Positions 44,927-52,670 of a DNA stretch of 56,620 bases are shown here, one piece after another (position 1 is the first letter of the stretch; each line of letters starts with the position of its first letter). A model generated the notes under the pieces. It was not told where the DNA came from. It did no database searches and saw only the letters and a program-made list of their open reading frames with translations. The stretch spans positions 1 to 56,620 of the IMG/VR virus record IMGVR_UViG_3300049450_000140; one strand, given 5' to 3'. The DNA is from a virus. Made by a program: the position numbers and the translations under genes.

Positions 44927-45724
44927 CTACACGACCCGGTAAAAAGCGGTGGGCCTCCAGGAGCTCCCGGCGTAGTACGTGAAGCCGATCACCGTGCCGG
45001 AGTGGTGCGCGCCCCACGTCACCCCTGACCGGACGTACAGCTCCACGTGGCCGGTGCCGTAGAAGGCCGCGTCTCCCGGCTGCGGGCTGTACGTGCGCGC
45101 GAGCTTGCCCGAGCCGAGCATCGCCACCGTGTTGTGCGGCAGGGAGATGCCGTCCGCGTGCAGGTAAGCGGCCATCACCAGGCCCGAGCAGTCGAATCCG
45201 CCAGGGCCGGAGCCGCCCCATACGTACGGCTTGCCCGCCTGAGCGAATGCCCAGGCCAGCGCGCGGGCCGCCAGGGATGACCCGGTCGTCACCGGGTGCG
45301 AGCCGGGCACGGTGAAGCCCAGGGCCGCCGACCAGTGCCCGTGCACGTCATGGACTGACCGCCCGGCGCGCACCGCGGCAGAGTACCGTCCCGGTGCCAG
45401 CACGACAGTGACCCCGGCATGCCGCAGGCCATCGGGCACCACCCGGTCGAAGCGGGATGGCCCGGTGATGCGCAGCTCGTAGTCACTGGCGCCGCGGACG
45501 GCGTTCCAGCGCAGGACTGCCCGGTGCGGGGCGACCGCCGCGCGCAGTCCCGCCGGGGCCGCCAGCTCGGGGAGCGCGGTGGCCTGCGAGGCAGCCGCGG
45601 CGGTGGCCGCTGGCGCTGAAGGCGCTGCCAGGGCCTGCGCGGCAGGGAGGACGGCCAGCCCGGCGGACATCGCCAGGACAGCCAGGATGCGCTTGATCAA
45701 GGTCTTCCTCTCCATTACGGGCAT
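44927..45724 (-). CDS. Secreted NlpC/P60 peptidoglycan hydrolase with FN3-like domain (265 aa)
   Basis: Signal peptide (LIKRILAVLAMSAGLAVLPA, AQALAAP). Residues 60-140 look like a fibronectin-III-like domain (HRAVLRWNAVRGASDYELRI). The C-terminal NlpC/P60 domain has YVWGGSGPGGFDCSGLVMAA (Cys179), GHVELYV (His226) and GAHHSG. It cuts peptide bonds in peptidoglycan. ATG 45724 and ATG 45715 are both possible; the gene overlaps the previous one. Part of the wall-hydrolase cluster. Confidence 0.82.
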   Translation of the reverse strand: MPVMERKTLIKRILAVLAMSAGLAVLPAAQALAAPSAPAATAAAASQATALPELAAPAGLRAAVAPHRAVLRWNAVRGASDYELRITGPSRFDRVVPDGLRHAGVTVVLAPGRYSAAVRAGRSVHDVHGHWSAALGFTVPGSHPVTTGSSLAARALAWAFAQAGKPYVWGGSGPGGFDCSGLVMAAYLHADGISLPHNTVAMLGSGKLARTYSPQPGDAAFYGTGHVELYVRSGVTWGAHHSGTVIGFTYYAGSSWRPTAFYRVV

Positions 45725-46140
45725 GACATCTTCTCCCGGAACTCCTCAGCCTGCCGGGCCATCTGATCGAGCCATTCGGCGTCGGACAGCCCGATAGCAG
45801 GCTGAGGCGCGGTGACGTTCACCGGGCCTTGCCGGTAGGGCTCGGCGACGCGGGGCAGCAGCGCGGTGGCCTGGACCGGGGTGATCCGCTGCCTGACGGG
45901 CGGGAGGCTCACCCAGCCGTCCGGCGTGACGGGGGGACGCCACTCCGCAGAGCGCCGGGCGGCTGGCATGGCGCTCACGGTCGCGTCAAGGCTGGCCTCG
46001 AACGCGCCGCGTGAGTACCCCCGCTTGTAACCGAGGACCCCGCCCAGCAGCCAGGCGCCGCAGCACCCGATGATCCCGGCGATCAGCGCGAGGGACGCGA
46101 CCGTCACCGGGGAGGAGATGACGGCGGTCATGGCGGTCAC
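45715..46140 (-). CDS. Membrane-anchored hypothetical protein (141 aa)
   Basis: One N-terminal helix (VASLALIAGIIGCCGAWLLG) then KRGYSRGAFEASLDATVSAM and a Pro-rich region, ending LSDAEWLDQMARQAEEFREK. GTG 46140 overlaps the transglycosylase stop. Between two wall hydrolases, so probably part of the same envelope process. Confidence 0.6.
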   Translation of the reverse strand: MTAMTAVISSPVTVASLALIAGIIGCCGAWLLGGVLGYKRGYSRGAFEASLDATVSAMPAARRSAEWRPPVTPDGWVSLPPVRQRITPVQATALLPRVAEPYRQGPVNVTAPQPAIGLSDAEWLDQMARQAEEFREKMSCP

Positions 46141-46976
46141 TGGCACACCCACTGGGCGAAGGTGTCGCCGCTGGCCCGGAACTTGGCCACGGCGTTGAGC
46201 GCGTTGACGTGCGCGTCGCGCAAGCTGCCCCCGAAGGCGGTGACCTGGCCGAGGATCTGCCACAAGCCGGTCGCGCCGCTGGGGTTGTGCGCGAAGGTGT
46301 TCCAGCCGCTCTCGCACATGGCGATCCGCAGCGCGTGGCTGACCGCCCAGGACGGGCCGCCGGCGCACAGCCAGAGCATGCTCATCTGGGAGGCGGTCAG
46401 GTGACCGGACGGGTCAGAGCAGCCGGATGACCCGGATGAGGAGGACCCTCCGGAGGAGCCTGCGGGCTGGTGGTGCGCGACAGGCGCGACGCTGTGCGCC
46501 TTCTTCGCGGCAGCCTGCTCGATGAGGAGCTGCCGTGCGGCGGCTGCCGCGGCCTTCTTCTGCGCGGCCAGGCGCGTGAGTACTGCCAGGTGCGTCGTGT
46601 GAGACAGGTGAGCCTGGTGCACGGCCAGGGCGTCGGCCTTCGCGGTGGCCAGGCCCGTAGCCGCGGCCCGCTGCGCCTTGTCTAGGGCAGGACTGCCCGT
46701 ATCCGCGTACGTGACCGGGATGGCAGCCGCGGCAGGGACAGCAAGCGCGTCGGCGGCGCCGAGCGCGGGGCTGGCCGGGGCTACCAGCGCCAGCGCGGTG
46801 CCGGCGGTAACGGCCGCGACGGCCAGGGCCGCAATTCCCGTGCGGGCCGGGGTGAGGAACCGCGATGTGCGAACCGCGGGCATCGGGGTAGTGCAGTCAG
46901 CAGGACCTGCTGCCCGCGGCAGCGGCATCGTGCCTGCCTCTGCCGAGGGCTGTGGCCGGTAACGGCGCCACCTCAT
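46137..46976 (-). CDS. Secreted transglycosylase/lysozyme-like protein (279 aa)
   Basis: A basic N-terminus and a hydrophobic signal/anchor segment (TGIAALAVAAVTAGTALALV), an Ala/Lys-rich helical stalk (AAQKKAAAAAARQLLIEQAA), a Ser/Gly linker, then the catalytic domain: ALRIAMCESGWNTFAHNPSG, ATGLWQILG. Glu222 is the likely catalytic acid of an SLT/Rpf-like fold. It would cleave glycan strands. Leader region 46977-47127 has no gene. Confidence 0.75.
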   Translation of the reverse strand: MRWRRYRPQPSAEAGTMPLPRAAGPADCTTPMPAVRTSRFLTPARTGIAALAVAAVTAGTALALVAPASPALGAADALAVPAAAAIPVTYADTGSPALDKAQRAAATGLATAKADALAVHQAHLSHTTHLAVLTRLAAQKKAAAAAARQLLIEQAAAKKAHSVAPVAHHQPAGSSGGSSSSGSSGCSDPSGHLTASQMSMLWLCAGGPSWAVSHALRIAMCESGWNTFAHNPSGATGLWQILGQVTAFGGSLRDAHVNALNAVAKFRASGDTFAQWVCQ

Positions 46977-47127
46977 GGCGCATCACGCTCCTGGATTGAG
47001 ACGGGGAAAGACTCCGAAACATCCAGAAGCCAAGCACGTGCATCTGCAAGCGCACAAGCAGAACGGCGAGTGAATCACGAATGAATCACGAGCCCGGGCC
47101 GCACAGCCCTGACCCGTGATCGATTCG

Positions 47128-47409
47128 TTACTTCCAGGCGATGGTGGCCACGGCAGCGGTCAGCACGATGAACGCCACCGCCATCACCACCGCGACGACC
47201 GCGATCGTGACCCATGCGGTCGTGACCATCCGCCCAGGCGGGGGCTTATCGCGCAGGATCGGCTGCGGGCCGGAGTTGATCTTCTGGAGCATCCGCACGA
47301 CGGTGGACTGGCTGACGTCCCCGATCGTCTCGGCGATCTTGCGGGTGGACATCCCGATCGACCGCATCCTGCGGACCTGTTCCTCCAGCTCTGAATCGGT
47401 CAGACTCAC
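47128..47409 (-). CDS. HTH protein anchored by a C-terminal membrane helix (93 aa)
   Basis: EEQVRRMRSIGMSTRKIAET followed by IGDVSQSTVVRMLQKI is a resolvase/Hin-like HTH. After a short linker comes a long hydrophobic helix, AWVTIAVVAVVMAVAFIVLT. A DNA-binding domain fixed to the membrane could tether DNA or act as a membrane-linked regulator. GTG start coupled. Unusual for a 93-residue protein. Confidence 0.7.
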   Translation of the reverse strand: MSLTDSELEEQVRRMRSIGMSTRKIAETIGDVSQSTVVRMLQKINSGPQPILRDKPPPGRMVTTAWVTIAVVAVVMAVAFIVLTAAVATIAWK

Positions 47410-47594
47410 TGAGTCACGCCCCGCTCCGCCTCGAAGGCGCGGACCTCGTCAGCCAGCTCCCACCACGCGTCCCACGTTGCGCGCCATCGCTCAGCGACGT
47501 CATCGGGCACTTCCGTCTCTCCTTCAGTCCCGTAGCCCCCGAACCGCAGGTACAGCGCCGGGTACTGATCGTCCCAGTCGATGAGCACCCTCAC
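47406..47594 (-). CDS. Small hypothetical protein (62 aa)
   Basis: RVLIDWDDQYPALYLRFGGY then a helix (VAERWRATWDAWWELADEVR). Reminiscent of small actinobacterial DUF-type proteins that begin with a YDxxxDALYI-like strand. GTG start overlaps the upstream stop. Confidence 0.6.
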   Translation of the reverse strand: MRVLIDWDDQYPALYLRFGGYGTEGETEVPDDVAERWRATWDAWWELADEVRAFEAERGVTQ

Positions 47595-48118
47595 CGCGCC
47601 ACCGCCCAGCCCTGTGTGACCACGAATTCTGCCCAGTCCGCGGGCTGGATGCGCCTTTCATCTCCCGCGGGACGTGCCAGGGCCGCCTTGTCGTACAGCA
47701 GCGCCGCCACCGCGGAGCACACCGCGTGCCCCTGGACCTGGCCGTGCACGGGGCTCCACAGGTGCAGGTCGTCCAGGCCGTCGCCGATGATGGCCGCCCA
47801 GTCGTACGGCATGCCGAGGATCGCCACCGCGCCGTCCGTGATGACCTTGCGCTGCGCGTCCGTCTTCGGCTGGGCGACGTTGGACAGCGTCCACCGCGAG
47901 GACAGGTAGTCGCTCGCGTTCCGCCAGCCGACCCCGCCGGGCCGTCCCTCGATGACCCACAGCGTCCCGCTGGCATCCCAGTGGTGCACGACGGCGACGT
48001 GGTTACTCAGGTTCGGCTTGTCCAGCAGCGCTGACCCCAGGCGGATCATCGTGTCCGGCCACGCGCCAGGGGTGCGGGTAGCCAGGACGTCCCCTGGCAG
48101 GAGTCCGTTGATTGTCAT
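47591..48118 (-). CDS. Permuted NlpC/P60 (YiiX-like) cysteine hydrolase (175 aa)
   Basis: GDVLATRTPGAWPDTMIRLG then NHVAVVHHW (catalytic His) and the Cys in GHAVCSAVAALLYDK at the C-terminal side: the circularly permuted papain-like order. Such enzymes act on peptidoglycan or lipids. AAGGAGGGGCAG precedes the ATG. Part of the putative lysis cluster. Confidence 0.68.
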   Translation of the reverse strand: MTINGLLPGDVLATRTPGAWPDTMIRLGSALLDKPNLSNHVAVVHHWDASGTLWVIEGRPGGVGWRNASDYLSSRWTLSNVAQPKTDAQRKVITDGAVAILGMPYDWAAIIGDGLDDLHLWSPVHGQVQGHAVCSAVAALLYDKAALARPAGDERRIQPADWAEFVVTQGWAVAR

Positions 48119-48146
48119 CTGCCCCTCCTTGACGGTGCTTCCCTGA

Positions 48147-49040
48147 TCATGCGCCTGGCGCAACGGTAACGGAATCCACCTTCGGTGATTTTCTGTCACT
48201 GAACGTAACTGAAAAGAGCGCAGCCGGGGAAGCGGGACTGCCGTAAGGGCCGGGGCAGCAGGGCCGTAACCGCTCCCATGCCATGGTGCGCACATCTAGC
48301 ACGGCGTAGTTTCCGTCACTGCCATCGCAGTCCAGGCCGGTGACTTCTACCGGGCCGTAGCCGAAGTCGCAGTTGCGCTGGTAGGCCCGGTGCAGGTGCC
48401 CGTGCATGATCCACCGCGGCTGCACGGCACTGACCACGTCCTGGAGCCGCTCGCGGTGCGCGTCACTGCGCGCCAGGTCGCGGTCATCCCAGAAGGACGG
48501 CGGCGGCCCGAATGAGTGCCGCACGCCTGCGGGACAGTCATGGGTGACAAGGACGTCCGCCGGGCCGGCCGCGATGGCCTCGCGCGCCTGCGACCTCGTG
48601 ATCTCCTCCTGCGGCCACCAGCTGATGCCCTCGTGCCGGATCGCCCGGTCCACGCTCACCGCGCCGCCCAGTGCGTGCCACGTACGGCCGTGCCAGGTCC
48701 AGCGGGTGTTGCGCGGTAGCCACCACATGCCGGGCGCCGGCTCAGCGGTCCCCTCGCGGATGTCAAACCGGTGCAGCCGGGTGAAATCCTCGTGGTTGCC
48801 GTCAATGAACCACAGCGTCACGCCCTTCTCCCGGCAGGCTCGCCTGACCTCGTGCACGTACCGCTGTCCCGCGGGGCCAGGCCAGATACCGAAGTCGCCC
48901 AAATGAAGGATTACCGGCTGCTCCTCGCCCTCCAGCAGCCGCGCTGCCACGCCGATGACGTGCAGCGCCCAGGGCGTATTGCCGTGCCAGTCCCCGGCGA
49001 CGATGATCGTGCCCGGGGCGTCCCCGGCGAGATCGCTCAT
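48147..49040 (-). CDS. Metallophosphoesterase (297 aa)
   Basis: Calcineurin-like fold: GDWHGN (16-21), LGDFG (48-51), GNHE (81-84), THD (166-168), HGHLH (213-217), all metal ligands present. Phage versions hydrolyse phosphodiesters or phosphomonoesters in nucleotides or RNA ends. ATG start overlaps the upstream membrane-protein stop. Substrate not inferable. Confidence 0.85.
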   Translation of the reverse strand: MSDLAGDAPGTIIVAGDWHGNTPWALHVIGVAARLLEGEEQPVILHLGDFGIWPGPAGQRYVHEVRRACREKGVTLWFIDGNHEDFTRLHRFDIREGTAEPAPGMWWLPRNTRWTWHGRTWHALGGAVSVDRAIRHEGISWWPQEEITRSQAREAIAAGPADVLVTHDCPAGVRHSFGPPPSFWDDRDLARSDAHRERLQDVVSAVQPRWIMHGHLHRAYQRNCDFGYGPVEVTGLDCDGSDGNYAVLDVRTMAWERLRPCCPGPYGSPASPAALFSVTFSDRKSPKVDSVTVAPGA

Positions 49041-49366
49041 GGCTGGCCCGGCGGCGTGTCCTCAGCAGCATGCAGGTCACTGGTGCTCTTCAAGCCGGCT
49101 GCCGTCCTGAGAACCGGTGCCAGGGGAGCGGGCACCGCCGCGAGGGAGTTCCCGTTGCCGTCGCGCGGGTCGCTGACCGGGGTGACGTACTGACGGCTGA
49201 GCAGCGCGAGGAGCGCGCCGGCGCCGGAGACGATCACGGTGGCGTCAACCGGGCCGCGGTGATTGACGGCGTTGTAGATCATGACCACGGCGGCGAGCAC
49301 CGCGCCGACCGCGGCCAGGTAGCCGTTGGGGTTCGTGGCCGGGCTGGCGAGCCTCGGGATTTCCAT
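49037..49366 (-). CDS. Two-helix membrane protein, holin-like (109 aa)
   Basis: GYLAAVGAVLAAVVMIYNAV and VDATVIVSGAGALLALLSRQ are two helices with the short loop NHRGP; the motif RQYVTPVSDPRDGNG follows, a pattern I recall from actinophage membrane proteins near endolysins. AGGAGGAG precedes the ATG. It is the first gene of the unit controlled by the LexA-overlapped promoter at 49457. Confidence 0.68.
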   Translation of the reverse strand: MEIPRLASPATNPNGYLAAVGAVLAAVVMIYNAVNHRGPVDATVIVSGAGALLALLSRQYVTPVSDPRDGNGNSLAAVPAPLAPVLRTAAGLKSTSDLHAAEDTPPGQP

Positions 49367-49456
49367 GGCTTCTCCTCCTGGGGAGTATCTGCGGGTATCG
49401 TAACAGGAGCCAGCGCGTGCGTCAGGGCAAGATTCTCGCTGCGGACGCGAATTGCC

Positions 49457-49474
49457 ATTATAGAACGTTTGTTC
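49457..49474 (-). promoter_or_regulatory. Promoter with overlapping SOS (LexA) box
   Basis: The minus strand has a perfect TATAAT (49462-49457). Immediately upstream is GAACGTTTGTTC (49463-49474), the GAAC-N4-GTTC form of the actinobacterial LexA box. The box occupies the -10/-35 spacer, so LexA would block the promoter until DNA damage. Target: the 49366 membrane protein, with the phosphoesterase and wall hydrolases behind it. Confidence 0.62.
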
Positions 49475-49520
49475 GAAAAGATACCTTTGACCTTTAGGAA
49501 TAAACATCCAGCGCCTCTTG

Positions 49521-49552
49521 TTATACTCTATGATACGCTAAGCGTAGCTTAG
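49521..49552 (+). promoter_or_regulatory. Promoter-like element with adjacent inverted repeat
   Basis: TTATACTCTATGATAC gives a -10 TATACT (second candidate GATACG). CTAAGCGTAGCTTAG just after it (49538-49552) is an inverted repeat that could be an operator. Drives the DUF932 unit. Confidence 0.5.
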
Positions 49553-49602
49553 AGGCCGCTCACGCCAGCCCGGCATGAGACGGCACGGAAGAAAGGGCAG
49601 TA

Positions 49603-50769
49603 GTGCCAGCAGACGTCGAAAAGATGTTTAGTGTACGAGAGATGCCATGGCATCGCCAGGGCGAAGTGCTCGATGACTACCCGCAGAGCTTCCAGGAGGC
49701 CCGCGTCCTCGCGGGCCTGGACTGGGACCCGGTCGCGCACCCGGTGCCGGCCGATATCCTCCTGTCCCCCGACCAGTTCCGCCAGCACGCCATGGAGATC
49801 CTGCTCCGTGAGAACGGCCAGCCCACGGCCGAGACGGCGGCGCAGCTCACCCGGCTGTGGGAGGCTTCCTTCCGGAACCCGGACAAGGCCGCCGGGGTCA
49901 TCGGCGCCGTGCAGTTCGGCTCCTTCACCGGCACGATCGTCAGCGACGCCGCCCAGGAGAAGTGGAGCCGGATCGCCCGCAGCGACACCGGGGCCACGCT
50001 CTCCTACCAGCGCGACAGCTACCACATCGTGCCCAACAGCGCGTTCGGTGAGATCATCGACGCGATCCTCGGGACTGAGCCGGGCACGGTGAAGCTGGAG
50101 ACCGGCGGCAGCCTGTCCGGCGGCAAGAAGGTCTGGATGCTCGCCCGGCTGGACGAGCCGCACCAGGTGCAGGCTGGCGGGCGCATCGACGCGTCCTACA
50201 GCTTCCCGTACCTGGGAGTGACCAGTGACCACACCGGTAACGCGAGCTGCTGCGCCCGGCTGACCGAGGTCCGCATCGTCTGCGGGAACACCTTCGGCGC
50301 GGCCGAGGCGGAGGGCAAGCGGACCGGCGCGGTGTTCTCGTTCAGCCACCGCGGCAACTGGCGGGACCGGCTGGAGGAAGCCCGCGGGGCACTCCAGTTC
50401 GCCCGGCAGGAGAACGCGGAGTACGTCACGGCCATGAGCGACCTGCTCGGGATCAAGGTCACCCCGGCTCAGCAGCAGATGTGGCTGAAGGAATTCATTC
50501 CCGCGCCCCCGGACGGCATCATCTCCGACCGGGTCATGGCCAACATCGAGGAGGCCCGCGCCGCGGTGCTCGGCTTCCTGAACGGGCCGACCGTGGAGGG
50601 CGCCGGGATCGGCGGCACCGCGTACGGCCTGGTGCAGGCAGCCGGCGAGTACCTGGACCACGCCCGGACCTCCCGGACCTGGGAGAGCAAGCTGAACCGC
50701 AACCTGCTCAAGTCCGAGCCGCTGAAGGCAAAGGCCGCGAAGCTGGCCCGCGAGGCGGCGCTGGCATGA
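49603..50769 (+). CDS. DUF932 phage/plasmid protein (388 aa)
   Basis: Starts MPADVEKMFSVREMPWHRQG, the typical start of phage-plasmid DUF932 proteins. Middle: VQFGSFTGTIVSDAAQEKW, DSYHIVPNSAFGEIIDAILG and GSLSGGKKVWMLARLDEP; C-terminal helical region HRGNWRDRLEEARGALQFAR. Function is not established; members are linked to recombination or replication (LATG-type). GTG 49603. First gene of the 49.6-55.5-kb plus unit. Confidence 0.82.
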   Translation: MPADVEKMFSVREMPWHRQGEVLDDYPQSFQEARVLAGLDWDPVAHPVPADILLSPDQFRQHAMEILLRENGQPTAETAAQLTRLWEASFRNPDKAAGVIGAVQFGSFTGTIVSDAAQEKWSRIARSDTGATLSYQRDSYHIVPNSAFGEIIDAILGTEPGTVKLETGGSLSGGKKVWMLARLDEPHQVQAGGRIDASYSFPYLGVTSDHTGNASCCARLTEVRIVCGNTFGAAEAEGKRTGAVFSFSHRGNWRDRLEEARGALQFARQENAEYVTAMSDLLGIKVTPAQQQMWLKEFIPAPPDGIISDRVMANIEEARAAVLGFLNGPTVEGAGIGGTAYGLVQAAGEYLDHARTSRTWESKLNRNLLKSEPLKAKAAKLAREAALA

Positions 50770-50975
50770 ACGCGGCCTGGCATTACCGCGAAGCCGAGCG
50801 GCTGCTCGCTGAGTACGCAACTGCCAGCCATGGCGGCCATGTGATCACGCCGCGTGTGCTGACCAGGGCGCAAGTCCACGCGACGCTCGCGCTGGCCGGC
50901 GCGACTGACGGAGGACTCGCCGCTGAGGCAGAAGACCTGGAGGAAAGGAAGGAGCCTGAGAGCCTTGAGCACTGA
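50766..50975 (+). CDS. Small helical protein (69 aa)
   Basis: NAAWHYREAERLLAEYATAS then ITPRVLTRAQVHATLALAGA: the HxxxAExLL layout of phage proteins found near DUF932-type genes. ATG overlaps the DUF932 stop. No known function. Confidence 0.62.
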   Translation: MNAAWHYREAERLLAEYATASHGGHVITPRVLTRAQVHATLALAGATDGGLAAEAEDLEERKEPESLEH

Positions 50976-51411
50976 AGCGCCAGACCGCACGACCGCGACC
51001 GCCCCGCGCACCCCGCGCTGGGCAGGCGTCCGGCACTACCAGGTGAGCGTCGGCGATGACGTGTTCATCGACCGCTGGCGGCTGCTCACCGTCCCGGCGC
51101 TCACCCTGCTGGTAACGCGGATCTTCGGACCGGACAGCGGGCGTGACCCGCACGACCACGCGCGGTCCTTTATTTCCGTCGCGGTCAGCGGCGGGTACAC
51201 GGAGAAGGTCTGGGACACTCGCGACATGTCCCGGCCGCCGGTCACCCGCCACCACCGTCCGTGGCGGCCGTACCTGCTGCGCCGCAGCCAGGCGCACACC
51301 ATCACGCAGGTGACGGGCAAGCTCGCGACGATCGTGCTGGCCGGCCCGCACCACGGGACGTTCCGGTTCTGGACCCCCGAGGGCCCGGTGGACTACAAGG
51401 ATTACGGGTGA
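50965..51411 (+). CDS. Cupin-like phage protein (148 aa)
   Basis: DPHDHARSFISVAVSGGYTE is a cupin metal-binding strand set (His-x-His), and RSQAHTITQVTGKLATIVLA, GPHHGTFRFWTPEGPVDYKD complete it. TTG 50965 follows GGAAGGAG. Often encoded by actinophages with unknown substrate, possibly a nucleotide or sugar modification. Confidence 0.66.
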   Translation: MSTEAPDRTTATAPRTPRWAGVRHYQVSVGDDVFIDRWRLLTVPALTLLVTRIFGPDSGRDPHDHARSFISVAVSGGYTEKVWDTRDMSRPPVTRHHRPWRPYLLRRSQAHTITQVTGKLATIVLAGPHHGTFRFWTPEGPVDYKDYG

Positions 51412-51483
51412 GCACGCCGTAACCAAAGGCTCCGCCCCGCTGACCGGAGTGACCCGGCCGGCGGGGCGGGAGAGGAAGGGCAC

Positions 51484-51735
51484 GTGAAGCAGGTAATCAT
51501 CGCGGACAAGGCCGGCTTCTGCACGCACCTGGGCAACCTGGCCGCCGGGCACCGCGAGACGGCCCTGGGCGCCCGGACGATCAAGGCCAGGAACCGGGAG
51601 CTGGGCATAGCCGAGGGACTGGAGATCGCCGTGCGCGCGGTCGAAGCCTGGGAGGCTCCCCCTGCTGAGCGAGGCGGCCCACCGGACTCCGGCAGGGTAG
51701 AACTGGAGGCAGGCTCCCCGCCGGCTGGGGCTTAA
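51484..51735 (+). CDS. Hypothetical protein (83 aa)
   Basis: KQVIIADKAGFCTHLGNLAA then ARTIKARNRELGIAEGLEIA: helical, with a Pro/Gly-rich C-terminus. GTG 51484 has GAGGAAGGG upstream. Unknown. Confidence 0.55.
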   Translation: MKQVIIADKAGFCTHLGNLAAGHRETALGARTIKARNRELGIAEGLEIAVRAVEAWEAPPAERGGPPDSGRVELEAGSPPAGA

Positions 51736-51832
51736 CCTTTCTCCCCGGTTACAACAGCATCCCTGCCTCGGGTGCGCACAGGAGGCATTTCATCGACGGG
51801 CGCACGGAAGGGTGATACGGCGGGGACGCCCA

Positions 51833-51898
51833 GGAAAGGCGCAGGCGCATACCGGGATGAATATCCCCGGGCAAGCGGTTCGAGTCCGCTCCTTTCCG
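51833..51898 (+). other. tRNA-like element without a D-arm
   Basis: Within a 206-base gene-free stretch. The 5' GGAAAGG pairs perfectly with CCTTTCC (51891-51897) as a 7-bp acceptor stem. AGCGG-TTCGAGT-CCGCT (51874-51890) is a perfect T-arm. A CCGGG...CCCGG hairpin sits at the anticodon position, but its loop is not canonical. Only about 12 bases remain for a D-arm, too few for a normal tRNA. An upstream GGAAGGG (51806) could be another acceptor strand. Could be a degenerate tRNA, a tRNA mimic or a tRNA-derived attachment site. Confidence 0.4.
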
Positions 51899-51941
51899 CT
51901 CACTGCCATCCACCGCAAAAGAAAGAGAAAAGGGAAAGAAA

Positions 51942-52088
51942 ATGAGGAAGATCGAACTCGGGCTCATCCTGGCCTCTGCCGGGGCTGCCGCGCTGTCGGC
52001 GATCCTGGCCTTCCGCCGGATGATCGCCAGCCTGGAGGACGCTGAGGGCACCGGGCCCGGCGACTGGGACGACGCCGCCGACAGCTGA
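51942..52088 (+). CDS. Small membrane-anchored protein (48 aa)
   Basis: LGLILASAGAAALSAILAFR is a membrane helix followed by RMIASLEDAEGTGPGDWDDA. Preceded by AAAGGGAAAG. A phage membrane protein of unknown role. Confidence 0.52.
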   Translation: MRKIELGLILASAGAAALSAILAFRRMIASLEDAEGTGPGDWDDAADS

Positions 52089-52145
52089 TCCAGCCGGGCC
52101 GCCCTCCGGAGACGGAAGGCGGCCCGTGGCAGGTAAGGGGAGACA

Positions 52146-52385
52146 GTGAACCCGAAGATGCCCCAGCATGAGTTCCGTGTTACCTGGCTGCACCTGGCCG
52201 GAGATGATCCCACCGTGCTAAGCCACATGACCATCCAGGCCACGTCAGTTCCCAACGCGCTCACGAGGTTCTATGCAGCCATGCGGGAGCAGGGCCACGG
52301 AAAGGGCCGGGAGAGGGCCGGGTTCCATGTCCTCAGCATGTCGAACATGAGCCTGGAAAGGCAGGAAAATGGCAGCACCCTGTGA
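52146..52385 (+). CDS. Hypothetical protein (79 aa)
   Basis: HEFRVTWLHLAGDDPTVLSH then TSVPNALTRFYAAMREQGHG: beta strand plus helix, similar in outline to small phage proteins. GTG 52146 with AAGGGGAG upstream. The C-terminus overlaps the next gene. Confidence 0.55.
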   Translation: MNPKMPQHEFRVTWLHLAGDDPTVLSHMTIQATSVPNALTRFYAAMREQGHGKGRERAGFHVLSMSNMSLERQENGSTL

Positions 52386-52620
52386 CCAGTGCGGGGGCAC
52401 GATCAAGAAGCACGCGATCGGGTGCCTTGCCGGGCTGGGCGCCTACCAGGGCCGCGACGCCGGGAACAAGAAGTGCGGCTCAACGCACGAGGAAACCGGC
52501 GGCCAGCCGCACCTCACGCACCGCTGCGATCTCATCGTCATGGGCGAGCGCGGCAAGAAGGGCGCGAGCCATCCCGGGTCGCACGTCTGCTACCAGCCCG
52601 ACTGCACGGTGACCTGGTAA
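52369..52620 (+). CDS. Zinc-binding protein (83 aa)
   Basis: CDQCGGTIKKHAIGC, then CGSTHEETGGQPHLTHRC and CYQPDCTV: many Cys/His, probably two zinc sites. Start ATG 52369 lies inside the previous gene. Unknown function. Confidence 0.6.
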   Translation: MAAPCDQCGGTIKKHAIGCLAGLGAYQGRDAGNKKCGSTHEETGGQPHLTHRCDLIVMGERGKKGASHPGSHVCYQPDCTVTW

Positions 52621-52664
52621 TGAGCGAGCGCGCGGCCAAGCAGGTCATCGTCAAGGAAGGATGA
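52620..52664 (+). CDS. Fourteen-codon micro-ORF
   Basis: MSERAAKQVIVKEG; ATG shares a base with the previous TAA, and its last codons (AAGGAAGGATGA) hold the ribosome-binding site for the 52671 gene. Probably a coupling cistron. Confidence 0.28.
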   Translation: MSERAAKQVIVKEG

Positions 52665-52670
52665 CAAGGA

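Noticed and set aside
46977-47127. Gap upstream of the transglycosylase gene
   Set aside because: Contains short direct repeats (GAATCACGA twice) but no gene or clear promoter that I can defend.
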